64,000 nt of DNA from Polytrichum commune (lineage: Eukaryota > Streptophyta > Polytrichopsida > Polytrichales > Polytrichaceae). The DNA is taken from assembly GCA_950295325.1 (NCBI GenBank), contig OX485807.1, positions 51,676,440-51,740,439 of the forward strand. The letters are read 5' to 3'. Shown piece by piece: positions 51,001-61,149 of this stretch (positions are counted from its first letter, which is position 1; every line of letters begins with the position of its first letter). The notes beneath the pieces are model-generated. The model did no database searches, was not told the origin of the DNA, and saw nothing but the letters and a program-made list of their open reading frames with translations. The translations under genes were made by a program, and so were the position numbers.

Positions 51001-53813
51001 ACTCTTAGCTTATCATAATCAGGCATTCCTGCGGAGTGAATCGTGTTGACTGGCAATGTGTTCTGCCATGCTAAAATAACATCGTCGGAATCGCCATCGC
51101 CAAGTGCGCAAAAGTATTCTCCCATACCTATCGGAGCATATTGAAATGGCTTATTATTCACGTGATGTATGGATTCGCTCAAAGTGGTTTCTTTCTCTGT
51201 CTCATAACCATCATCACTAGTGAACTCCGCTTCCTCGTCTTGGGTTTCACCGTGATATTGGGTAGGAAATAAAGGCAAGACTATTTTCCTTAACCCTCTC
51301 CCAATGGTCAGTGTACCTTTTCCCCAATCTTCTTTGGCGTGTGCATCCAGCAACCACGTACGTCCAAGAAGTCCTGGGTAAGATTGTACACCATCCATTG
51401 TTTTGAAAACAACGTAATCTATTTTATATTCAATATTTGCAACAAGGGTTGCTATCTGTTCTAACACTCCAACAGGTTTAACTCGACTACTATCAGCCAT
51501 TTTAAGAATGATGGTGGTGGAAACTATGTTGGATATTCCTAACTCATTCATTGTTTCCACATTCATCAAATTGACACTCGATCCTGTGTCAATTTGGAAT
51601 CCTGGTATAAGGGCGCCTCCTATAATAACGTCTACCGTTGGGGCTCCCGGATCTCTACTTAAGGTAATGTCGTGCACCGTTACCGGTCTAGGTCTCCTAC
51701 GTACCATAGATGAGCTTAGGGAACTACGACATTGTGGGGCAACGGCTAACAATTGTTTCATTGTGATAGTCGGTTGTAATTTATCTAAGTCTTCCATAAT
51801 ATCATACGGTTTAAGGTCCTTAGATAACATCATCGTTCGGGATGATCGAGATGATGTTACCTTAGCCTTAGGCCTCTCTTTCCTCGCTAAGGTTTTTAAC
51901 CGAGATGGAAGAGAATTATTCGACACGATGGGTGTATAATTAAAGACAGGGGGATTAGCAATTACCGACGGTGAAGGAATTGGAGTCGGTTCATCATTAA
52001 CTACCACAGGCGGTTTATCCTTCGTAGTCCCAATCAAAGGTGCTTGGGAATACTCAGAGAGACTCGTTTCCACATCACTATGTTGTCCATTAAACCTCTC
52101 GGTACTAGACCCGTTCTGTTGTTTTGAGGGTGGCTTCCGGGATCTAGTGGTCACTACACTCACTTCTTCGTCTATCCTCTGGGAGTGCTGAACTCTATGG
52201 ACATTACGATCTCGTTCATCATCCTCTTGTATCGTTACATGTTTGCCCTTTTTATAATCCCTATCGGATGGAGGACCTTCCTTCCGGGGTTGATTACACT
52301 CCGCTGTAGGGTGTCCTGCTTCTTTACAATTTCCACACAATGGGATATATTGTTGAACCTTTCTAGGATTGGGACAATCTCCCGCGTAATGACCTATCTC
52401 TCCACAACGAAAACACACTACATATTGATTAGGCATAGGTGTCTTGTAATTTTGGGTTCGGGGGTTGTAAGGAGGACCCCTCCAGTTTGGTGGTTGATTA
52501 GTCTCACCCCAAGTTGGTTGATTCCCAAAATTTAGAGGCACTGGCCGGCGGTTAAAGTTTCTTTTAGGGTTATATCCGGCGTTGGGCATATTGCCCATTC
52601 TCTCTTGTTGCCAAGGCCGTGACTGATTGGTCTCTATCTGATTGACCGCGCGATTTTTAGGTAGATTCCAACACTCGTTAACTGAATGGTTCCCTCCACA
52701 AAAAGTACATTTAACTCGTAGGCCTTTTGGGGTGGGACACTCATTCGATAAATGACCGTGACCCTTACAATTGTTACACCATATGTTGGTTCTCTCTTCA
52801 GTGGGTGGAGGTCTTTTATTAGCTCCTCTTGTGATCTTGACCTCTAGATCGGCTAATTTCTTCGTGATGTCCATCAAAGCTAACTCTTGGGAATTGGACT
52901 GGGGTACTGGAGCATGTTTAGTTATGATCCTCGGTGGCACAAATAAATCCGCACTAGGATGCTTAAATTGGGTAGCGTCAACCATTGGCTTAGCACCTGG
53001 ATATGTCAATGATTGACCGGGTAAAACCGGATGATAAAACTGATCATTCATAGGCTGGTCATAAAAGTCGTTATTGTAATTATCAAAGGTATAACGATCT
53101 TCTACGCGGGACTCCTCCCAAGCTTTCGCCAAGGTGAAGGCCGCCTCAGCCGTAGCTGGAGCCCGTTCTCTCACATACAATTTCAACTCGAAAGGATATA
53201 GACCCCCTATAAATATGTTCCGTAAGAAATTATCCGGGATCTGGTGATTAGGCATTCTCAATAATATGTCACTCATCCTCCCCCAATAACTGTCAATGGT
53301 TTCATTTATACCCATTCGAATAGTTCTTAACTTCTCCATTAAACTATTTACAAACCCTAAGGGTCTAAAATATTGAAGGAATGCATTCTTAAGAGCATTC
53401 CAGTCAGCGAATTGGGCTTGACGGGAATACCATAAGAAAGCATTCTCTTGCAATGTTGCTGCAAATACCTCCATCGTTTTGTCCGGAGGTACACTATTTG
53501 CAGCACATGCAATCTCAAATTTCCTCACGTGGACATCAGGGTCTGTTCCTGGTCTACCCTGGAAATACGGCAAATTTACTATACTATTGATCCTAGGAGG
53601 ATTAGCCGCCATATTGGGAAGTGGTACGGCAGGTGGGGTTACGGGTCGTAAGGGAGGAGATGTTAATTGTGTATTAAGTGGTGGAGGGGGTATTAATTGT
53701 GCTATGGGTACTAATGGTGAATAAGGTGTGAACAATGGGTTGCCTTGTATATTAGCGTAAATTGACGTGTCAAGTATAGGAGATGGTGTACGTTCATAGG
53801 CGGTAGTCCACAA
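48093..53813 (-). CDS. intact Gag-Pol polyprotein (1906 aa) of the second gypsy element
   Basis: A single uninterrupted frame. Gag core lies at about residues 85-230 (LPYFQGRPGTDPDVHVRKFE). Four zinc knuckles follow at about 345-520: CNNCKGHGHLSNEC, a short CTFC variant, CFRCGEIGHYAGDC and CGNCKEAGHPTAEC. Protease has DTGSSVNLMN. RT has SPIVVVPKKNGKLRICVDYR, MDGFSGYNQI and FLDDF. RNase H has VDASNVAVGAVL and TEREALGM. Integrase has one HHCC module (DPAGGHF, GYWWPT, CDVCQR) and the D, D, E core (ATDYATKW, SDRGTHF, GQTEKT), then a GPY end (RWQGPYKVVKAYENGSCD). All catalytic residues are present. Gag and pol are in one frame without a stop between them. Confidence 0.93.
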   Translation of the reverse strand: MWTTAYERTPSPILDTSIYANIQGNPLFTPYSPLVPIAQLIPPPPLNTQLTSPPLRPVTPPAVPLPNMAANPPRINSIVNLPYFQGRPGTDPDVHVRKFEIACAANSVPPDKTMEVFAATLQENAFLWYSRQAQFADWNALKNAFLQYFRPLGFVNSLMEKLRTIRMGINETIDSYWGRMSDILLRMPNHQIPDNFLRNIFIGGLYPFELKLYVRERAPATAEAAFTLAKAWEESRVEDRYTFDNYNNDFYDQPMNDQFYHPVLPGQSLTYPGAKPMVDATQFKHPSADLFVPPRIITKHAPVPQSNSQELALMDITKKLADLEVKITRGANKRPPPTEERTNIWCNNCKGHGHLSNECPTPKGLRVKCTFCGGNHSVNECWNLPKNRAVNQIETNQSRPWQQERMGNMPNAGYNPKRNFNRRPVPLNFGNQPTWGETNQPPNWRGPPYNPRTQNYKTPMPNQYVVCFRCGEIGHYAGDCPNPRKVQQYIPLCGNCKEAGHPTAECNQPRKEGPPSDRDYKKGKHVTIQEDDERDRNVHRVQHSQRIDEEVSVVTTRSRKPPSKQQNGSSTERFNGQHSDVETSLSEYSQAPLIGTTKDKPPVVVNDEPTPIPSPSVIANPPVFNYTPIVSNNSLPSRLKTLARKERPKAKVTSSRSSRTMMLSKDLKPYDIMEDLDKLQPTITMKQLLAVAPQCRSSLSSSMVRRRPRPVTVHDITLSRDPGAPTVDVIIGGALIPGFQIDTGSSVNLMNVETMNELGISNIVSTTIILKMADSSRVKPVGVLEQIATLVANIEYKIDYVVFKTMDGVQSYPGLLGRTWLLDAHAKEDWGKGTLTIGRGLRKIVLPLFPTQYHGETQDEEAEFTSDDGYETEKETTLSESIHHVNNKPFQYAPIGMGEYFCALGDGDSDDVILAWQNTLPVNTIHSAGMPDYDKLRVVHMVQQDTKSEIIFKDELAKKWEPTMFESDQPVKNYVVKNVCKDMNLADDGPPRIIKVYEELTDKEWNFWRDFFKKNIKVFAWTYKDLRGVPPEICEHKIVLESGTTPVRQRQYRMNPKYSLLVKEEVDKLLEVGIIYPIPYSEWVSPIVVVPKKNGKLRICVDYRRLNSVTKKYYFPLPFTDSMLDGVAGYDCYSFMDGFSGYNQISIYPPHRPLTAFTTPWGIFAYARMPFGMCNSPGTFSRLGVNTFQKYLHRTMEVFLDDFAVYSTKDKHARHLQECFDECMAVGISINTAKSVFLVPFGRLVGHIISKQGVATDPEKIAIISSLPVPTTVSEVKGFLGHTGYYRRFIFRYSVIAMPLTELLKRTDTPPVWTQACMEAFNTLKKKLISAPILVAPNWEKDFEVYVDASNVAVGAVLSQKDEKGHDHPIYFASRQLVQAERNYTVTEREALGMIFSVQKFRHYLLGYKFVFHVDHDALKYMINKPQLSGRIARWVLLLQEFNFTIQVRPGKSHANADHLSRLSDALGTEPIDDSFPDAELFFIEKVSHEYAEIINYLQTNTFPEGLSKKQQQRLMFKTAPYSIIADTLYKKGKDGILRRCIMNSEIPLILQGCHSDPAGGHFAGNVTARKVLQAGYWWPTLFHDCVTYARQCDVCQRVGRPTETSAMPLHPILALAPFEKWGIDFVGPINPPSKSGRHRYILVATDYATKWAEAEATKRDDKETVAKFLKANIISRFGCPRELISDRGTHFVNDVIELLTDKYKIKHRLTTPYHPRANGQTEKTNGILCKIITKTVQGSMVDWDVKLLDALWAYRTAYKVTTKFTPFQLVYGQEAILPIELELPSLRIALEERLDDSKSLEERIAMLEQLDEIRGQAYLNTAAMQKWRKTYYDSKMKNKIISDNDLVLLYDSRFQKFPGKFKIRWQGPYKVVKAYENGSCDLEDFQGRPLATRINGNRLKVYHTN

Positions 53814-54141
53814 CGATGGTGTAGGGGAACTGGTAAGAGGGGTTATATCAGAAAATAAAACTTTTGGGGATAAGAAATCTCTCTCAACACTTGTTGTCGG
53901 TTTATCTACAGGCGTCTGGAAATTCCCTCCTGAACCACTACCAGAAACTCCCCTTACTACGTCTAAAAATGGTTGAACCCAACTTCTTCTCTTTTCCTGT
54001 AATTGTTTCCTATACTCTCTGGCTGCTGCTCTATCTTCTCTAGCTTTATCACTAGCTGCTTTCCTTACGGATGCAGATTGAGAATGAGATTTTTCATGAG
54101 CGGATTCCAGTTTGACTATTTTTCTCTAAATATTTAGCGTC

Positions 54142-55125
54142 CTACAAACAAATTGTTCTAAAGTCTACCGGGTTAAAGTACAAGGGATTTCGGTCTAGAA
54201 AATCAGGGATAAAAGGTGTAGCTCGGTAATTAGGTTTTCCGAACACAAATTTATACTCTGTTCTAGACAACTTAGTCCCTTGCCACGTCCCGTTTACCGG
54301 CGGTACTACTTTTGACGTTATTCCCTTTAATCGTCCGTAGATAGAAAATAAAAACCTAAGGGATAAAGGTAATACAGGAGTATTGTTATCAACAATGACT
54401 CGTCTATAACCCTTCCCGTTGTTCCAAATTCGATTAGTGATGTTGCGCTGTAGATCTAAAGGTAAAGCTACAAACGACTCTATGAACTCCTTAGGAAAGG
54501 CTACATCTACGGGGTTGATATAAATTCCGTTTCCGTAATAACTGAAGCGGTAAAACCTATATAAGGCTGAGAATAAATATCCCCCCGAATAAATTTTAAG
54601 TTTCTCAGATTCCGGAACTTGCCAACACCACTCCATTAATCTATTCAAGGATCAGCTAGAGCAATATCGACATTGGGTTATGTCGATTGTTCTAGGTCGT
54701 CCTTGTGACTCTACGGGATCATCTCTATAATATCCTCTACGGTGCTTCCTAGTTTGATTTCTAGGCACGCTTCTTTCTTCTCTAAACTCTCCCGCTTTTC
54801 CCAGTTGGATCTGTCTCCACAGTGTTTCGGCACCGGGAAGATTATCCTCTCTATATTGATCTTTCTTTACTCTATCTGACACGCTGTACACGTAGTTCTC
54901 TAGTCTAATGAGTCTATCGGTAAGGGTGCTCAATAATTCATAAATTCGGTTGTCAAATCGTACAACGGGTTCAAACACTGGACAAATAGGGTGAGACTTA
55001 GGATAAAGTGTAGGACTAGTGACAGGTGAGTGACGTTGGGTGTGACTCCTAGTCACTTGTACCTTGTCCCTAGTTCTATGACCTCTAAGTCTCCATTTGT
55101 TCTGTGTGTTCATTGTGAGTGACAC
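54142..55125 (-). pseudogene. ORF1 upstream of gag in the second element, one in-frame TGA
   Basis: A 157-codon frame starting at ATG 55125 is followed, after TGA (54654-54652), by 168 further codons in the same phase, ending at 54142. The first half is basic and Arg/Gln-rich, with FDNRIYELLSTLTDRLIRLE, a possible short helix. The second half has LPLDLQRNITNRIWNNGK, which matches the ORF1 of the giant element. Function is unknown. The TGA lies between the two halves, as in the giant element. The frame is different from gag, which starts about 330 bp downstream. Confidence 0.65.
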
Positions 55126-55180
55126 CGATCATTTGTTAATTATTCCCATCCAATTTTAACCTTTAAAGACGACCACAGCC

Positions 55181-55199
55181 TTCCCCGGCAGCGGCGCCA
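55181..55199 (-). promoter_or_regulatory. primer-binding site (tRNA-Asp type)
   Basis: On the - strand TGGCGCCGCTGCCGGGGAA begins three bases after the LTR end (CTTACTACA). TGGCGCCGTTGCCGGGGA is the common plant gypsy primer site complementary to tRNA-Asp, and this one differs by a single base in that stretch. Confidence 0.85.
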
Positions 55200-55202
55200 A
55201 AA

Positions 55203-56950
55203 TGTAGTAAGTTTTTGCTATGTCTTTTAAAACCAAAAACCCAGGGAACTAAGGTCTCTAGGAAGACTGAGCTAGTGTCTATACGGGTTATTGTCACATT
55301 GGATTAAGGATTAAGTTAACAACTTAGGACCATTCTTACTTTACTTCTTTATTATTCCACTTGATCATTCATTCTTAAGGTTCATTTGTGCCTTTTCCGT
55401 AGTGAGTGAGTCCGTCCTATAATAAGGTAGTTTTTCTACGTCGCTATGGTTTTGACCTATGTCAGTCGTGAAGCTCAAAAGCTTGGCAAGTTGGCATGGC
55501 AATTAGTCAGGACGTCGTCCGGGGTAGCGTCTTTGAGTAACCACATCGTCTTGAGTATGCGGAAGATAAAACTTGCAAATTCCTTAATTAATTCCTTATT
55601 ACCAACTTACCCGCCTCGTACATGTCTTCATGTGCCCAAGTCACCATCTTAGTCTTCAACCATCTGGTGACTCATCTCAACAGCCATTCACTTGTTAATA
55701 CAAACATAATGCATTCACAGCTAGGCGATGTTCTTCCTTAAGGCTTTAGTCCTCTATAAACTAATCAATCAACATACAAAGGGTAAGGTCTTACTCCAGT
55801 AAGATATTCTTTCCTTCAGGGGAAGGTACCGCCTTGACAGCCTATAGCCTGCCTCTAGCCCTTCCATCTTTCATGCTGGCCCTTGCCTAGCTTTCCTCTT
55901 CTTTCCCTCTCTGACACACTGACCAAAGACTGGAATTTTGGGGCACTCGCCCAGGCGATGGCCTCACTCTAGCCTCCCTGGCTTTCTCTCTTCCTAAGAC
56001 TATTGCCCTTCTCGGCTGGCTACTAAACAGCCTCTTTAACTTCCCAGTCCTCTCTGTAGACCATGGCCATCATCTCTCTCTCGACTTGGCCTTTTGCCTG
56101 GTCCCACTGGTCTCGGCTACTAGCCTTTGGCTAGGACGATTGCCCTTCTTGCTTCTCGTCAAGCTTTGCCTAACTTGCCTTCTTCACGACAGGCTGTCTG
56201 TGTCCGTCAAATTCTCTCTCTCTCCCTCTCTCTCTGACCAGTTGCCTTGCCACTCTCTGGCCTTCTACTAGGCTATTGCCACATTTTGATTTTGCTCTCA
56301 GTCGCTTCTTGATTCTTCAGACCATTGCCTCTCACTCTATAACTTCTCAACCTTTTCCACTTTTCTTTAATCACCCACACCGAATCAGTCTTGCCTTGCT
56401 CAATTACAAACCTCTTCTCAGCCTATTTGCCTGATTTTGACATTACAATGCTAAGTCAGATTACTTGCTCAAACTCACTTTCCAAATATCACTCACGACA
56501 TTACACATCACTTACTTCAACAATCCTCTTCACTCATAAGACAAACAATTACACATAATACTTCACTCATAATCATCTCATAATCATCCCATTAACACAA
56601 AAGAGATAAGTCCACTTCAGGGTCCAATTGTCTCAGCCCTATAACTTCCTAACATTGTCATTCCAAGCTTCCTGCTTGTCCAAGACTATTGCCTGGCTCA
56701 ATCACTGAGCTACAGACTTCTACGCCTATTGCTAAACTACGGTGAGACTACGTCAGATTTTGCTGTTTGCAAATAGCCTACCTTCTTTCCTGTCAGCCTC
56801 CTCCTTAGTGCCGAGAGAGACGACTAGGTGGTTAGCCGTCGTAACTAATTCTTGACGGAAATTGCCTGCATTCATCCCTCTGGATGGCTACTGACTGCCT
56901 ATTGCCGGATGAAAGACGTTAAAATTCAAGATTTGTCCTTTATAGACGGG
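55203..56950 (-). repeat. 5' LTR (R/U5-like part) of the second element
   Basis: On the - strand it ends CTTACTACA just before the primer site. The body is C/T-rich on the + strand and holds many ACYATWGCC-like motifs (near 55999, 56058, 56272, 56319, 56682, 56897). A TATAAAGG box (- strand, about 56937-56944) lies near the right edge. If it is the promoter, most of U3 should lie to its right, but nothing there matches the other end. The LTR may be truncated. Right end is approximate. Confidence 0.6.
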
Positions 56951-57560
56951 TAATGGCCAAAAAATCGGTACTACAGGTTGCGTCAATATGGATGATCATG
57001 ATGAATCCTCAAGACATCAAAATGGAAGATTTTTCAAATATTTCTTTGAAACTATATCTGGAACGTCAAATGTGTGTTATGATAGTGCACAACAAATTGC
57101 TCTCAACCATAGGGTTGAGGAGTGCGACATCAACATGACGTTCCATGATGATGATGAGGTGCCATTGGAGGGCGATGGCAAAGATGTTGCACTCCAAAAT
57201 ATCCATGAGCATTGGTGTGATGAGGATGTACAAGAAGGCCTAGCAACGGGCGAGGATATTGGTCACGGTGGCGTTCGACGACTTTTGATGGTCCTTCTGC
57301 TGCCCACATGCGGCAATCTACAATTGTAGGCAGTGCATGCAAGATTATTGTATTTGGTGCAAGCAACGATAGGGCTGGCGAAGTTGGCAGTAGTGGGTTG
57401 CCAAGTGTTGGTGGCAACGAGGCTGCCAGTTCGAGTGACAATGGTACCTTGGGGCCCGTCTCCCTTTACGTGTGTGTAAGGGTGTTGGCCAACAATAGAA
57501 TAGAGGAAGCCTTTTGGGTTTATTTCTATTTTTTTATGTTGTAAATAAATTTTGGGGTTG
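56951..57560 (+). pseudogene. decayed ORF fragment, possibly hAT-like
   Basis: Two overlapping frames (56988-57329 and 57308-57544) seem to be one disrupted coding segment: FFKYFFETISGTSNVCYDSA, then an acidic stretch, then in another frame MRQSTIVGSACK and a Gly/Ser-rich tail. The spacing recalls the region around and after the BED finger of plant hAT-type proteins, but key cysteines are not clear. This is a weak assignment. Confidence 0.3.
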
Positions 57561-58199
57561 GATGAATTTGACGTGTAATTTTAGGTTGCTTGCTTTTTCT
57601 GTTTTGGTTGCTTGGGGCTTTCAATTGGTGAAACAATGAATAAGTAGGTAAACCATAAATGTTTGAAACCATTACCATATCTACATTTCATGAATCTACT
57701 GCAAGGGTGGACGGGCACTGATGTAGTCACTGTTTCAAAGGTCCAAAACAATTGATCATTGACGGCAACATGTTGAACGGCTGGTTCAGGGATAGCATGG
57801 AACATTAATGTTCATGCATGGGTTCAAAGAGGCCAAGATGTATGGGTCCAAACTTGTCACCCTCTATCTTAAAATTGAATGGTTGCCAACCACTACGGTG
57901 GTGCATTGACAACATTGTCCGGGGTGATTTTTGGCATAATCAATCGAGATCCTAGTGTTTCCAAGTCCAACTGATTACAAGTTGAAATCTTCCGGGCTTT
58001 CTATATTAAATTGTAGTATATTCTAAGAATTTGACTAAAATGATCAGTACTTTTCCTGAAGTCTTGAACTTCACACGGTTATTCCTCAAACTCAACTCGT
58101 TCATTTGTAACTAACATCCAGTTCTCCCTCTTCATTGATTGACAACATACCACGAGGAATGTAGGCAGTACTTAAGACTTAGGGTTTTGTCAATAGGGC
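57561..58199. other. intergenic DNA, nothing recognised
   Basis: No supported gene or structured repeat. Confidence 0.5.
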
Positions 58200-58690
58200 T
58201 GACTACGTTTGTTGAGGAGCAATGAACGGGGAGAACCGATGGGCACACTGAATATTGTATTTAGTGTCACTTACTATTGGATTTAGTGCCCAATGCTATA
58301 ACTATTTACAGTATATATCATTATTTGCCAACAAAAGTCAAATTAGTTGTTTGGACATTATTGAAACATTAACATCTTTACTTGGTAAAAACTCGCATTA
58401 ATAATAAATCAAGTATAGCATTGTATAAGTCCAATAGAAAGTCACACTAAATGCAATATTATGTGTAGTTCCAGATGAAGTGGTTGAAGTACAAGACTTC
58501 AGGAAAGCTTTCTACTGATCATTTTAGAGGTTTCTATGGAATGAGCTTCAAATTAATGAAGGAAAACCAAAAGATCACAGCATGTGGTTTGACTTGGAAA
58601 CACTACGATTTTCACCGATTATGCCTAATATATTCCCCGGACACTGCTGAGGAGCTACAAAGGAGGTTGGGACTTTTGGGATAGAGGTAT
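58200..58690 (+). repeat. dispersed repeat, copy 2 (relative of 4030-4260)
   Basis: Begins caatgaacggggagaaccga and, after a ~200-bp insertion relative to copy 1, continues with blocks that match 4075-4215. A 69-codon frame at 58475-58684 (MKWLKYKTSGKLS...) covers the conserved part but is not open in the other copy. Confidence 0.5.
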
Positions 58691-59580
58691 TTCGCACATA
58701 CTAGGGAGATAAGTACACCATTTATGGTATTTAGTGTTGAGTACACTATTTGCGAAAGGCCTACACGAGATGCTTAGAGGTCTCAAAGTGTTACGCTCGC
58801 TAATTGTCCATATGTTTCCATTCGTCAACATAAGTAACTTCTGTTAGTAAAAAATCTACATTTTGATATTCACAATAGCACATTGGGATATGTTAGATGG
58901 TAGTCTTGTGTTTTAGTATCCAAGGGGAAGATATTTTTTAGCATACTAGTGGCAAGTATCATGTATTTATATGTCAATATGCAAGAGGAAGATATTCTTG
59001 GGCTACTAATGGCAAGTGCCATTTGTGTACACCTTAGTCAACTTATATCATTGTGTAACATATGCATGCGCCTCATAACATTATTGAACATGCTCATGAA
59101 TGCCAAAATATTAGTAAGCACACTTGAATGCCAAATGTCATGAGGTGACAAGTATGGTGAAGTTGTCAATCATTAATGTAACCTAGGATATGCCTCAAAA
59201 TAGGGTGAGTGATACTATTACACATGTGGTATTAAATACCATAAATGGTGTAGTGGAGGGAACACTCGGGGGTGCACTCGTTGTTAAAAGTATGGACCCA
59301 TGTAATTTAGGTTTTTTGGTTACAAACAAACCCATGGGAACAAACATGGAAGCTCGGGGGGGACACTGGCGAAAAACGTAGGAACTACGTGCGATAAAAT
59401 ATAGGGTCTTGTATAAAAATTTGGCGTAAAATTTGTAAATTATTAGATGTAGTATAGGGTGCTTTGGGATTGTGAAACATGATTATATGTAATATAGCAT
59501 TTGACAAAACATGATTAAATTACCTAAGTGGTACATATAAAATAGCATGGAGAAAAAGCGATAGTTTCAAAAATTAAATA
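58691..59580. other. intergenic DNA, nothing recognised
   Basis: AT-rich, with short motif-free ORFs only. Confidence 0.5.
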
Positions 59581-59582
59581 CT

Positions 59583-59927
59583 TTGCCACCAAAATATGGC
59601 ATGTTCTATATAGGAAGGGTTCAAAAGATAAGGGTGAAGGTTGGTACTAAGTGGGGCAATTGTTGGCAACCCATTGACTTGATGAAACGTGAAGTCCAAA
59701 ACGGAAATAGAGAAACGCTCTTCCCAACTGCTATGGCTTACCTCCATTGGTTCAAAAAACAACCGGGTCTCAACAAATATAAGTATGTTGAGAGTGGTTG
59801 TGTGTGGGTTGATGTGGATGCTATTATCTCAATTGTGTCTCTACTGTATGAATCAACTAGCAAAATCTACACCTTAGATGAGGTAGATGCAAACTCATTG
59901 AGTGAGTTCATTTCAAATAAAAAATAA
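59583..59927 (+). CDS. hypothetical ORF (114 aa), possibly a gene fragment
   Basis: Starts at ATG 59592 or earlier; the frame covers MPPKYGMFYIGRVQKIRVKV, WGNCWQPIDLMKREVQNGN, AMAYLHWFKKQ and a Ser/Leu-rich end. The composition is more protein-like than neighbouring chance ORFs (several Trp, balanced charge). I do not recognise the family. No promoter, intron or partner gene is visible, so it may be a transposon-captured fragment or a decayed exon. Confidence 0.3.
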   Translation: MPPKYGMFYIGRVQKIRVKVGTKWGNCWQPIDLMKREVQNGNRETLFPTAMAYLHWFKKQPGLNKYKYVESGCVWVDVDAIISIVSLLYESTSKIYTLDEVDANSLSEFISNKK

Positions 59928-59929
59928 AA

Positions 59930-61140
59930 CCTGCTAAATTTGTACTATCTCACACATGTGGAGATATAATTTGGAAAAAGGGTTGAATGATCATTAGTAT
60001 ACCTTGAAATCTGTAGTAGTCATTTTAGTTCGAGTACCCTCATATCTCCCACATGTGTAAATGGTAGCCTAGCTAGTTTAGGTGGATTTTGCTTGCATGG
60101 CGTGGGATTTTCCTCCAATGTGTAGGATTGGAAGATCAAGGCATCAATTGTAGGGATTATGCAAACCTTGTAAATGTGACTTTGAGACACATGTGGCTGG
60201 CCTGTTCCCTAAGACCTTAAGGTTTCTAACTGTGTTATCCAACACAACTTTTATTCGTTGGCTCGTGTTGCTTAATGACATGTAATTGCAATCTTTTGTT
60301 ATTATTGTTTAGTGTTTTGCTTTGCCCGGACTTCAGTGTGACCCTGAACCCTAAACCCTAGTAAATGTTTGTTTCTCTTACTCTGTACATGTGCTTCTAA
60401 CAAGAATTCTACTGTATCATACACTTTAAGGAATGGGGGCAATCAGGGGAAAAAAATACATATAAGTAATATAGGGTACCATAAAATCAACCATCCAAGA
60501 ATTTATAATTACCAATAGGGTGCAAATAATCACAACAATTTACCATTATTTCAAAAATTAGCATCCCTTATAATCCTTTCTCATAGGTAAATAGCCCCCA
60601 TTTTAATAGGTCATTATCGCAGGTGTATGCAAAATATACAAGGGAGTGCCCCCCCCGAGCATGGAAGAATGAAAAGGTGATTTTGGTTATGTCTAGGTGT
60701 CACAAATAAATTTATGTAGGAAAAACACAAGGTTAAATTTCAATCATTTCGGTTTTTTACTGAAAATAATCTTGTGATTTAGGGGATAAAGACTTTTAAA
60801 ACTCTCAATGTCGATACATACAATTATGACAATCACTCAATTTCACACTATTTACCTAGGCTTTAGTCTGGCAGTGAGTTCACTTTAATTAGACCAAATG
60901 CGGTGCAAAAACATAGGCACAACCATGGTCAATTGTTTTGCATGTAGTAACCCATTTGAGTGTCTTTACCAAAGCCAAGGGCACTTTGGTGTATCCAATA
61001 GACTTGTGTTATTTAAACCCTTTTAATGTAAGTTGAAAAAACGGTGCGGCCATCCTTACATGATTTCTCAATATTCTTTGATTAAACAAGATTTTAGTTT
61101 TATTATATGACCATGTTTTTTTACCTTGTTTATAAGTAGG
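59930..61140. other. intergenic DNA
   Basis: No gene supported. A short telomere-like sequence (ccctgaaccctaaaccctag, 60342-60361) and a short C run (near 60650) are present. Confidence 0.5.
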
Positions 61141-61149
61141 CCACCAAAC

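Larger units (their letters stand above)
46638..56950 (-). mobile_element. second Ty3/gypsy LTR retrotransposon, rearranged at its ends
   Basis: On the - strand, 5' to 3': LTR part (55203 to ~56950), primer site (55181-55199), ORF1 (55125-54142), gag-pol (53813-48093), polypurine tract (48061-48072), a 3' non-coding or U3 segment (48060-47405), then a duplicated protease fragment (47404-46638). No complete LTR pair or target duplication was found. It is non-chromoviral: the integrase ends in a GPY module without a chromodomain. ORF1 homology links it to the giant element, while its tRNA-Asp-type primer differs. The right boundary is uncertain. Confidence 0.8.

Noticed and set aside
51508-51939. 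143-codon + strand frame (also 47030-47407)
   Set aside because: It is the antisense shadow of the protease region of the second element and appears twice only because that region is duplicated.
60342-60361. Interstitial telomere (CCCTAAA repeats)
   Set aside because: Only about two imperfect units are present. That is too short for a telomeric relic and common by chance or as a telo-box.
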